NCBI GenBank assembly: GCA_964570935.1
Contig: CAZMZP010000073.1
Coordinates: 1-64,000, forward strand
Length of the DNA: 64,000 nucleotides
Reading direction: 5' to 3'
Origin: JAFGJU01 sp964570935
GTDB lineage: Bacteria; Eisenbacteria; RBG-16-71-46; JAFGJU01
The notes under the pieces were generated by a model. It was not told the DNA's origin, made no database searches, and saw nothing but the letters and a program-made list of their open reading frames with translations. The translations under genes and the position numbers were made by a program. This document shows, one piece after another, positions 42,484 to 50,821 of the stretch (positions are counted from its first letter, which is position 1; each line of letters begins with the position of its first letter).

Positions 42484-43893
42484 ATGAAACGCGTGCCGAA
42501 GAAGTTCTTCATAATCGCAGGAGTTGTCGTCGTCGTCATCCTGATCGTCGTGGGCAACCTTGCCAAGGGCAGGGAGAAGACCGTCAGCGTCCAGCTGGGG
42601 ACGGTGGAGAAGGGCGAAATCACCGCGACTGTCAGGGCTCCGGGGACCGTGAGACCGGAGAAGGAAGTCCAGGTGAGCTCCAGTGTCCCGGGGCAGATTG
42701 TTCGACTCCTCGTCCGCGACGGAGACAGGGTCGAGCAGGGGCAGCTCCTGATGCAGTTGGACAAGACGGAGTACATCGCGCAAATGCAGCAGGGGCGCGC
42801 GTCCCTCGAGAGCGCGAAGGCCAGCCTTAGCCTGGCGGAGGCGTCGCTCCAGCAGTCCACCTCGATATACGACAGGAGGAAGGCGCTGCACGAGAGGGGC
42901 CTGGCCTCTCCGGAGGAGCTGGAGGCCGCCAGGACGCAGTGGAGTCTGAACACGGCGGAAACCGAGTCGGCCAGACAGAGGGTGGCCGAGGCCGCGGCCA
43001 TCCTTAACATAGCTGAAGACGCTCTCAGAAAGACGACCTTCGTTGCCGCGCAGTCCGGCGTGGTGTCCGACCTCAACGTCGAAGAAGGCGAGAACGTTGT
43101 CCTGGGCACGATGAACGTGCCTGGCACCGTCATAATGACCGTGGCGGACCTGGCCCACATGCAGGTGGAGTGCGGCGTCGACGAGACGGACATCGTCAGA
43201 GTGGAGAAAGGACAAAAGGCCAAGATCTTCGTCGACGCGTTTCCGGACACCTCGTTCGAGGCGACGGTTGTGGAAGTGGGTAGCTCCGGGCAGAGCAGCT
43301 CGCTGACGGGCGAGACGTCCGCGACCGACTTCAAGGTGAAGCTGGCGCTGGCGCCGGGCATCGAGAACCTCAAACCGGGCATGACGGCCGACGCGGAGAT
43401 AGAGACCGCGACTCACACGAACGTGGTCAAGGTCCCGATTCAGGCGGTCGCGGTAAGGGACAAGAAGACGGTGGACAGATGGGAGTCCAAACGGGCGGAG
43501 GCAGTAAAGAAGACCCCGGGCAAGGCGAAGAAAGAGGCCGGGAACAAGAGCCAGGCCTCCAAGAAAGCCGGGAAGAGCTCCGGTGCGAACCCGGCGGCTG
43601 GCGCCCCGGCAGCCGAGCGTCCTGACACGTCGTCGGCCGGAAAGAACCAAAAAGACGACGAGGACGTGACCGGCGTCTTCGTGGTCGCGGACGGCAAGGC
43701 CAGGTTCGTGCCCGTGCGCACCGGCATCATGAGCGAGACCGACGTGGAGATCCTGAGCGGAATAGCCGAGAAGGACCGCGTCGTGACCGGCCCCTTCAAG
43801 GTGCTGAGGGACCTGAAGGACGGGCAGGCCGTGAAGGAAGAGAAGAAAGACAAGAAGGGCGAGAAGGAAGGCGCTGATGGCAGAACTGATTGA
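42484..43893 (+). CDS. HlyD/MacA-type periplasmic adaptor
   Basis: The 469-aa protein has an N-terminal membrane helix (about 6-24), a lipoyl/biotinyl-like half domain (EVQVSSSVPGQIVRLLVRDG), a coiled-coil hairpin (about 95-175), the second half AAQSGVVSDLNVEEGENVVL and beta-barrel domains. It bridges the inner-membrane permeases to TolC. A Lys/Ala/Ser-rich segment of about 60 residues (about 335-395) splits the membrane-proximal domain, and the C-terminus is extremely charged. It overlaps the ATPase gene by 17 bases. Confidence 0.9.
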   Translation: MKRVPKKFFIIAGVVVVVILIVVGNLAKGREKTVSVQLGTVEKGEITATVRAPGTVRPEKEVQVSSSVPGQIVRLLVRDGDRVEQGQLLMQLDKTEYIAQMQQGRASLESAKASLSLAEASLQQSTSIYDRRKALHERGLASPEELEAARTQWSLNTAETESARQRVAEAAAILNIAEDALRKTTFVAAQSGVVSDLNVEEGENVVLGTMNVPGTVIMTVADLAHMQVECGVDETDIVRVEKGQKAKIFVDAFPDTSFEATVVEVGSSGQSSSLTGETSATDFKVKLALAPGIENLKPGMTADAEIETATHTNVVKVPIQAVAVRDKKTVDRWESKRAEAVKKTPGKAKKEAGNKSQASKKAGKSSGANPAAGAPAAERPDTSSAGKNQKDDEDVTGVFVVADGKARFVPVRTGIMSETDVEILSGIAEKDRVVTGPFKVLRDLKDGQAVKEEKKDKKGEKEGADGRTD

Positions 43894-44560
43894 GATAAAG
43901 GACGTCAAGAAGATATACAACGTGGGCGCGGAGGACGTTCACGCGCTGGACGGGATCACTCTCACGATGAAGAAGAACGAATACCTCGCCATCATGGGAC
44001 CGTCCGGGTCGGGCAAGTCGACGCTCATGAACCTCATAGGATGCCTGGACACGCCCACGAGCGGGTCGTACCGCTTCAACGACAAGGAAGTGAAAGACCT
44101 GTCGGACGACGAGCTGGCCAGAATACGGAACAAGGAGATCGGGTTCGTCTTTCAGACGTTCAACCTGCTGCCCCGAGCTGACGCCGCCCACAACGTCGAG
44201 CTGCCGCTCATCTACGCGGGCATCCCCAGGGCCGAGAGACGACGCAAGGTCGAGCAGGCCCTGGAGGCGGTCGGGCTGGCTGAGAGGGCCCGGCACCGCC
44301 CTTCGGAGCTGTCGGGAGGCCAGCGGCAGCGCGCCGCCATCGCGCGCGCCCTGGTGAACGACCCGGCCGTGATACTGGCCGACGAACCCACCGGCAACCT
44401 GGACAGCAAGACCGGCGAAGAGATCATGCAGGTGTTCGAGAAGATCCACGAAGCCGGCAACACCATCATACTCGTGACACACGAAGAGTACATCGCTAAA
44501 CACTCGGGCCGGATAATCAGACTGAGGGACGGGCTCGTGGAGTCCGACGTCAGCGTCTGA
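43877..44560 (+). CDS. MacB-type ABC transporter ATPase
   Basis: The 227-aa ATPase of the LolD/MacB class has Walker A GPSGSGKST, Q-loop FVFQTFNLLPRADAAHNVEL, signature LSGGQRQRAAIARAL and Walker B VILADEPTGNLD. It would drive the two FtsX-type permeases encoded next by mechanotransmission. It is closer to MacB than to the LolD at 8249 (for example the MKKNEYLAIMGPSGSGKST start of the fold). Confidence 0.93.
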   Translation: MAELIEIKDVKKIYNVGAEDVHALDGITLTMKKNEYLAIMGPSGSGKSTLMNLIGCLDTPTSGSYRFNDKEVKDLSDDELARIRNKEIGFVFQTFNLLPRADAAHNVELPLIYAGIPRAERRRKVEQALEAVGLAERARHRPSELSGGQRQRAAIARALVNDPAVILADEPTGNLDSKTGEEIMQVFEKIHEAGNTIILVTHEEYIAKHSGRIIRLRDGLVESDVSV

Positions 44561-44584
44561 TCCCGCCGGGTTCGGAGGACGTCC

Positions 44585-45802
44585 TTGCAGGTTTCCGAGA
44601 GTCTGCGCATTGCGGTCACCAACCTCCGCGTACACAAGGTGCGCTCCCTGCTGACGGTTCTGGGCACGGTCATCGGGGTAATGTCCGTGATCGCCATCGT
44701 GTCGATTATAGAGGGCATGAACAGGTACGTGTCAGAACGGCTCCTGGAAGAGGGCTCGAACACCTTCTACGTGGACAAGATCGGTTTCATCACCGACTAC
44801 GAGGAATACCTGGACGCCATGAACCGGAAGGACCTGACGATCGACGACGCCAGGGCGCTCGAGCGTCTGTCGACGTCCATCCTGGTGGTGGGCTCCATGT
44901 CCCAGAGCCGGAGCGACGTCCGGTATCGTTCGAGAGAGGTTTCCGGCGTGGAGATTCGGGGCGTGGACGAAGGCTACCAGCCGTCCAGCGCGATCGAGGT
45001 CGAATACGGCAGGTTCCTCTCGCGGGAGGACGTGGTGCGCAGAAGGCCCGTGTGCGTGCTGGGCGCCGACGTCAGAGACAAGTTGTTCGCCGGCCTGGAC
45101 CCGCTGGGCAAGGAAGTCCGCGTCGGCAGGCACATCTATAGGGTGATCGGGGTGGCGGAGAAGAAGGGTAGCCTCCTGGGCATGTCACAAGACAGCAACG
45201 TGATGATGCCGCTCACCGCGTTCCAGAAGGCCTTCGGGTCCAGGTCTCCGGTGATGCTTGTGGCCAAGGCCAGAGACCAGGAGAGCCTGGAGCTGGCACA
45301 GGACGAGGCCAGGTCCATCCTCAGGGCCAGGCGAAAGGTGCCCTTCTCGAAACCGGACGACTTCGCCATCATGAGCGCCGAGACGTTCATGGAGATGTAC
45401 AAGAACTTCACGTCCACCGCCTACCTGGTGACGGTCGGAATCGCAGGCCTGTCGCTGGTGGTGGGCGGGATCGTGATAATGAACATCATGATCGTTTCCG
45501 TCACGGAAAGGACCAAGGAGATCGGCATCAGGAAGGCGGTGGGCGCGCGGCGCGCGGACATCATGTTCCAGTTCCTGATAGAGTCGCTGATCCTGTCCGG
45601 CTCCGGCGGGCTCATAGGCGTGCTGGTGGGGGTCGGGCTCGCGGTGCTGATCTCCAACGTCACGCCGCTTCCCGCGGCAGTGAAGGCGTGGGCGATCGGC
45701 ATGGGCCTCCTGGTCGCGTTCGGAGTGGGCGGGTTCTTCGGGATCTATCCGGCGGCCAGGGCGGCCAAGTTGGACCCGATCGTGGCCCTTCGGTACGAAT
45801 GA
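44585..45802 (+). CDS. MacB-type permease 1 (FtsX domain)
   Basis: The 405-aa permease has one N-terminal helix (about 20-42, TVLGTVIGVMSVIAIVSIIE), a MacB periplasmic core domain (about 50-270) and three C-terminal FtsX helices (about 280-395) ending AKLDPIVALRYE, the typical MacB terminus. The start is TTG at 44585, six bases after GGAGGA; no ATG or GTG fits better. It is separate from the ATPase, unlike E. coli MacB, where both are fused. Confidence 0.9.
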   Translation: MQVSESLRIAVTNLRVHKVRSLLTVLGTVIGVMSVIAIVSIIEGMNRYVSERLLEEGSNTFYVDKIGFITDYEEYLDAMNRKDLTIDDARALERLSTSILVVGSMSQSRSDVRYRSREVSGVEIRGVDEGYQPSSAIEVEYGRFLSREDVVRRRPVCVLGADVRDKLFAGLDPLGKEVRVGRHIYRVIGVAEKKGSLLGMSQDSNVMMPLTAFQKAFGSRSPVMLVAKARDQESLELAQDEARSILRARRKVPFSKPDDFAIMSAETFMEMYKNFTSTAYLVTVGIAGLSLVVGGIVIMNIMIVSVTERTKEIGIRKAVGARRADIMFQFLIESLILSGSGGLIGVLVGVGLAVLISNVTPLPAAVKAWAIGMGLLVAFGVGGFFGIYPAARAAKLDPIVALRYE

Positions 45803-45847
45803 CGCACGGCGGTCCGGGCGTTCCCGATGCCCGGCCAGTGAGGTGTG

Positions 45848-47083
45848 ATGCGCCCCAAAACAGGGATTCTGAACGAGAGCCTGAGGATGGCCCTCTCGTC
45901 CCTCGCGACTCACAAGCTCAGAGCAGGGTTGACCGTGCTGGGCATCATCATAGGCATTACCACGGTCGTCGCGATGGTGTCCCTGGTGCAGGGCCTCAAC
46001 CGCAGCATGGCCCAGCAGATCAAGTCTCTGGGCACGTCGGTGATCTACGTCAGGAAGTTCGAGCCGGGGCTGATCATGGGCGAGATGCCGGAAAGCCTGA
46101 GGCACAGGGAGGACTTCGAGGTCTCAGACGCGGACGCCATCGACAGACTGTGTCCTTCGGTGGCCGCGGCGGTCCCGCTCACGTACACCGGCGGCACTTT
46201 CAAGTACAGGGACAGGGAGACCAAGTCCAACTACGCCATCGGAACCTTCCCCGCCTACCTCGAGATTCAGGAGCTCGCTATCTCCGAGGGCAGATGCTTC
46301 ACTGAAGAGGAGATGACCCACAGGGCGGACGTCTGTGTCATGGGGCAGGACCTGCTGGAGGCGCTGTTCCCGCACAGCTCGGCAGTAGGCAGATGGGTCT
46401 CGTTCGGAGGAAGGCGGTTCCTGGTGGTCGGCGAGCTCGAGAAACGGGGGAAGTTCCTGGGACAGAGCCTGGACGACTATGCGATAGTGCCGTACTCGAC
46501 GTTGCAGAAACGCTTCGGTCCCAACTTAGAAACATACATCAACGCCAGACCCGTGAGCGTGGAAGACACCGACAACGCGATCGACGAGATCAAGGAGGTC
46601 CTCAGGAGAAGGCGGGGAATCCTGCCGCACAAGTCGGAAGACTTCGCCGTGTTCACCGAGGACGCACTGATGGACCTCTACCACAAGATCACCGGCACCT
46701 TCTACGTGGTCATGATCGCGATATCCTCGATAGCTCTGATGGTGGGAGGTATAGGCGTCACAAACATAATGTTCGTCTCCGTCACCGAGAGGACCAGAGA
46801 GATAGGCGTGAGGATGGCCGTCGGCGCCAACAGGAAGGACGTGCTCCTGCAGTTCGTCATAGAGGCCGTCGTCCTGACCGCCACTGGCGGCGTGATAGGC
46901 ATCGGAATCGGCACCGGAGTGGGCTGGCTCGTGGAGAAGCTGGTGCACATTCCCTCCGCGGCGCCGCTCTGGGCCCTGCTTCTGGGCCTGGGGTTCTCCT
47001 CGGCCATCGGGCTGTTCTTCGGAATCTATCCGGCTGTGAAGGCCTCCCGGCTGGACCCGGTCGACGCCCTGAGATACGAGTAG
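45848..47083 (+). CDS. MacB-type permease 2 (FtsX domain)
   Basis: The 411-aa permease has the same layout as its upstream neighbour: helix around LTVLGIIIGITTVVAMVSLV, periplasmic domain, three FtsX helices and end SRLDPVDALRYE. The two differ throughout, so they are old paralogues that probably pair as a heterodimer on one ATPase. The ATG at 45848 follows GAGGTG; a GTG one codon earlier is an alternative. Confidence 0.9.
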   Translation: MRPKTGILNESLRMALSSLATHKLRAGLTVLGIIIGITTVVAMVSLVQGLNRSMAQQIKSLGTSVIYVRKFEPGLIMGEMPESLRHREDFEVSDADAIDRLCPSVAAAVPLTYTGGTFKYRDRETKSNYAIGTFPAYLEIQELAISEGRCFTEEEMTHRADVCVMGQDLLEALFPHSSAVGRWVSFGGRRFLVVGELEKRGKFLGQSLDDYAIVPYSTLQKRFGPNLETYINARPVSVEDTDNAIDEIKEVLRRRRGILPHKSEDFAVFTEDALMDLYHKITGTFYVVMIAISSIALMVGGIGVTNIMFVSVTERTREIGVRMAVGANRKDVLLQFVIEAVVLTATGGVIGIGIGTGVGWLVEKLVHIPSAAPLWALLLGLGFSSAIGLFFGIYPAVKASRLDPVDALRYE

Positions 47084-47131
47084 ACGGTCACCCACACAGG
47101 ACAAGGCGGATACGATGGAGACCAGCGTCGG

Positions 47132-50100
47132 ATGAAAGTCCCGAGAAACTGCATTAGAGCCGCCCGGTTATCGTTTGTGATTTGCGTAGTTACGCTGTTC
47201 GTGAGTCCCGCGCAGGTCGTGGCTGAAGAGGCCTCCGTAAGGGGCGGGAGCGGCGAGTTCGAGTACGCCGAGAAGCTCATCAAAGACGGGCTCTACGACG
47301 TGGCACGCGTAGAGCTGGGAAGGTTCACCGGACAGGATACGCCCGCGGGTTTGCGCCAGCGGGCGTTCCTGCTGCTTGGCGACATCGAGACAGCTGCTTC
47401 GGACCACGACAAGGCGAGGAAACTGTACGGATCCGCGTACGAGGCCAGTCCGAAGGGGGAGGACGCGTGCCGTGCCCTGGCCAAGGTGGGAGAGGCGGGG
47501 TTTCTGCTCGAGGACTACAGGGGCGCCGCGGCAGTGTTCGAGAGGCTGTCGGCCCTGTTTCCTGACTGCCGGCTCGTCTGCTCGGCGATGTTCGACCTTG
47601 GGCGCGCCCGCTTCGAGCTGGGCGACTACGAGCAGGCCGTTAGGGAATTCGAGCGCGCGCGCTCCGCGTGCGGGGTAGAGAAGGAAGACCCCGAGCTGCT
47701 TCTGTGGCTGGGGAGAGCTCAGTTCAAGCTGGACCCGGGCAGGGGCCGGGAGACCTTCGAGAGCATAGTCAATTCGTACGCCGGCACTCCGGCGGCCTTC
47801 GCGGCTTCCCTTGAACTCGCCGCGGAGCTCGACAGACAAGGCAATTCAGAGGCGGCCGCGGCCGTGCTGGAGCGGGCGCTCAAGTACAAGAACGTGGAGA
47901 AGGCCGCATACGCAGTCGGTCTTTCGCGTCACGCGGCGCTGCTCGCGTCGGGCGGCAGGCTGAAGGAAGCGGGCCGGGCTTTCTCCGGGTGCTTCGAGCT
48001 TTCGCCGGATTCCGCCCTTTGCGAGTGGTGTAACCTGAGAGCGCAGGAGTCGTTCCTGTCGGCCGGCGAGCACAGAGAAGCGGACTCGATCGCGCAGAAG
48101 CTCCTTTCCGGTTCATACAGCAATCAGGGCAGGGACGCATCGCTGCTGACGCGCGCCGCTTCCGCCCGGGCGAAGGGCGACCTCGAAGGCGCGCTGGCGT
48201 TCCTGGGCAGGCTCAAGCGGACAGCCGGCGTGGATTCCCTGTACTGCCTCGCGAGGATACAGGAGGCCGAAACCAGGGAAGCACTGTCCAATTTCAGCGG
48301 GGCGGAGTCGGCCTACCTTCTGGCCATGAAGCACTCGTGTCCTGAGACCCTGCGGCCGAGAGTGCTGCTGGGGCTTGCGGACCTCTACCGGGCGCGTATG
48401 GCGGACCCGGACAGGGCGTCGCTGTACTACGGGCTCCTGGTGCAGCAGCATCCGGGTTCGGATGCCGCGGCCGCGGCGGCTCGAGAAATGGCGTACGCCG
48501 CCGAGAAGCGGGGTGATTTCGCCGGGGCGGCAGGGCTGTTTGCCGGGGTGGCGAAAGAGTTTCCGTTGAGCGAGCAGGCGGACGAGTGCCAGGAGAAGGC
48601 CGTGGCGCTGCAAGCGCTGTTTCCTCCGTCGGTCCGGGCGGAGGACCTCGGCAAGCTGAGCAGCGTCGTGTCCTCTGCGGCCTCGGGCTCGCTCGAGGGC
48701 GGGAGGGCGTTGGAGCGGGCGGCCGAAGTGTTGCGTACGGAGTTCCGGGCTTTCGGAGAGGCCGAGGCGCTGCTTGAACAGGCACTGCTGAGCGCGCCGG
48801 TCGAACGGAAGCATATTGTGTTGTTCGCCCTGGGCGAGGTGCGTCTCCTGGAGGCCGGAAAAGCCGAGTACCTGGGTAGAACCGACCAGGCCGCAAGCTT
48901 GAGGAGCACCGGGCTGAGAAGCTTCCGGGACCTGGTTTCCCAGTATTCCGAGACTCCTCTGGCGGACAACGCGAGGCTGGAGCTCGTCCGGGCCGAACTC
49001 GAACGCGTGGCTTCGCCGGACAGGGGAAGACGCGCGCTCGCGCTCTACACAGAATTCCTGCAGCAGTACCCGGAGACGGACAGGTTCGACGAGGGGCTCT
49101 TCCGGCGGGCCGAAGCCCTCGAGGCGTTATCGGAGCGTGCAGAGGACGAATTCGCCGCCGACGCGCTGACCAGTTTCGACAGGCTGATTCGGGATTTTCC
49201 GCGAAGCTCGTTCGTGGCCGAAGCGCGGCTCAGAAGGGGAAGGATGCTCTGCCGCGAAGGGAACACGGCAGCAGGCGAGCGCGACTTCGAGGTCGTCGTT
49301 GACCAGTTGGCTTCGGCTCCGGCTGCGCCCGAGGCGGCGTACGAGCTGGGAGAGCTGAAGCTGGCCAAGCGGGAGACGGCGAGGGCGGCCTCGCTGTACA
49401 CACAGGCGTTCGAGAAGGCGACGAGCCGCTCGCTGCGCGAGAGAGCGCTGGCAAGAAGAGGAGACTCCTACCTCGTGGCCGGGGACCTGGCCAGGGCGAT
49501 AGACGAGTACGAATACGTGCTGGCGCGCGACCCCCGCGGCCCGTTCGCGGACGACCTCCTGGCCAAGGTGGCGCAGGCGTACCTCGGCCGGGGCAAGCTC
49601 GCGGAGGCGTCCGCCCCTCTCAAGAGGCTGGGGCGCGAATTCCCACAGAGCTCGCTGCTCCCGGGACTCATGATGCGGAAGGCGCAGGCGGAGGAGCGGG
49701 CCGGTGATTTCGCGGCGGCAAAGTCCACTTACGACGAGATCGGCAGGAGGTTCGCGCAGGCGGGCGGCGACACCAGTTTCGTGATGGGATTGGGCAGGAC
49801 CAGCTTCAGCTCCGGTGATTTCGCCCTCAGCCTGAACGCCTTCGAGAGGCTGCTCAAGATGGACGCGAGCGACGAGCTGCGGAGAGAGGCCGGCCGGGGG
49901 GCCGTACTGTCGTTGGCCAAGCTGGGAGACGAGCCCAAGCTGAAGAAGCGGTTGGCCTGGTACCTCGACGCTTTCCCTGAGGACAGCTCGGTCGTGGACG
50001 AGGTCACGCTGCAGAGGGGACTGGGCCTGTACCGGGCGGGCCAGTATGAAGAAGCCTACTCCGTGCTGTCTTCCGTGGAGGCGGAGCTGCCGGTGTCCGG

Positions 50101-50821
50101 GCGGATGAACGCTCTCGTTACGATGGGTCTCGCGAGGCTCAAGGTGGGTGACTACGCGACCGCCGCGGGCGCGTTCAGGGAGGCCGTCGAGGCCGGCCGG
50201 GGGGCTCGTGCCGACAGCTCGCTCGCCTTTACGGCGCGCTTCAAGCTCGGAAGCTCCCTCTTCGCCATGTCCGCGTTCAGGGAGGCGTCCGTCGCATACA
50301 CGGACGCGGCCGGATTCTGCCGGGACTCCACGCAGTGCTGCGAGACATGGTATAATGCGGGGTTGTGCCTCGAGAGGATGGAGGACTGGCGCGGAGCGGC
50401 GGACCTCTACCTCAGAGTTGCCGGCGGCTGCGCCGGAGAGCTGGGCAAGGACGCCGCCTTCAAGGCCGGATACTGCAGGCTCAACGCAGGCGACAACCGT
50501 GAGGCGATGACCCTGCTCGGCAAGGCGCTCGAGACGTCCGACGAATCCGAGAAGCCCGAGATACAGTACTGGATCGGAGAGGCTCACGCCGCCGCCGGTG
50601 ACATGGAAAGGGCGGCCGCGGAGTTCCTGAAGGTGCCGTATCTTTACGGAGAGAGCACTCTCTGGGCCGTGACCGCGCGCTACAAGGCCGGCCAGGCTTT
50701 CGAGGCGGCCGGGAACAGAGACGCGGCCGTGAGGCAGTACAGAGCAATAATCCAGAGAGAGGGTGAGCAGTCAGAGTGGGGAAGCATGGCAAAGGAAAGG
50801 CTGCTTCTGCTTTCGAAATAG
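47132..50821 (+). CDS. large secreted TPR-repeat protein
   Basis: The 1229-aa protein has a signal peptide (about 12-31, LSFVICVVTLFVSPAQVVAE) and then almost continuous TPR/SEL-like helical pairs (for example FDLGRARFELGDYEQAVREF, ALARRGDSYLVAGDLARAID, FKLGSSLFAMSAFREASVAY, VTARYKAGQAFEAAGNRDAA). It would be a periplasmic or outer-membrane-associated scaffold; BamD/CpoB-like and gliding- or secretion-associated TPR proteins have this appearance. It lies 48 bases after the permease genes, so it may belong to the export operon, and its 3' end overlaps uvrA by 46 bases. Confidence 0.85.
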   Translation: MKVPRNCIRAARLSFVICVVTLFVSPAQVVAEEASVRGGSGEFEYAEKLIKDGLYDVARVELGRFTGQDTPAGLRQRAFLLLGDIETAASDHDKARKLYGSAYEASPKGEDACRALAKVGEAGFLLEDYRGAAAVFERLSALFPDCRLVCSAMFDLGRARFELGDYEQAVREFERARSACGVEKEDPELLLWLGRAQFKLDPGRGRETFESIVNSYAGTPAAFAASLELAAELDRQGNSEAAAAVLERALKYKNVEKAAYAVGLSRHAALLASGGRLKEAGRAFSGCFELSPDSALCEWCNLRAQESFLSAGEHREADSIAQKLLSGSYSNQGRDASLLTRAASARAKGDLEGALAFLGRLKRTAGVDSLYCLARIQEAETREALSNFSGAESAYLLAMKHSCPETLRPRVLLGLADLYRARMADPDRASLYYGLLVQQHPGSDAAAAAAREMAYAAEKRGDFAGAAGLFAGVAKEFPLSEQADECQEKAVALQALFPPSVRAEDLGKLSSVVSSAASGSLEGGRALERAAEVLRTEFRAFGEAEALLEQALLSAPVERKHIVLFALGEVRLLEAGKAEYLGRTDQAASLRSTGLRSFRDLVSQYSETPLADNARLELVRAELERVASPDRGRRALALYTEFLQQYPETDRFDEGLFRRAEALEALSERAEDEFAADALTSFDRLIRDFPRSSFVAEARLRRGRMLCREGNTAAGERDFEVVVDQLASAPAAPEAAYELGELKLAKRETARAASLYTQAFEKATSRSLRERALARRGDSYLVAGDLARAIDEYEYVLARDPRGPFADDLLAKVAQAYLGRGKLAEASAPLKRLGREFPQSSLLPGLMMRKAQAEERAGDFAAAKSTYDEIGRRFAQAGGDTSFVMGLGRTSFSSGDFALSLNAFERLLKMDASDELRREAGRGAVLSLAKLGDEPKLKKRLAWYLDAFPEDSSVVDEVTLQRGLGLYRAGQYEEAYSVLSSVEAELPVSGRMNALVTMGLARLKVGDYATAAGAFREAVEAGRGARADSSLAFTARFKLGSSLFAMSAFREASVAYTDAAGFCRDSTQCCETWYNAGLCLERMEDWRGAADLYLRVAGGCAGELGKDAAFKAGYCRLNAGDNREAMTLLGKALETSDESEKPEIQYWIGEAHAAAGDMERAAAEFLKVPYLYGESTLWAVTARYKAGQAFEAAGNRDAAVRQYRAIIQREGEQSEWGSMAKERLLLLSK

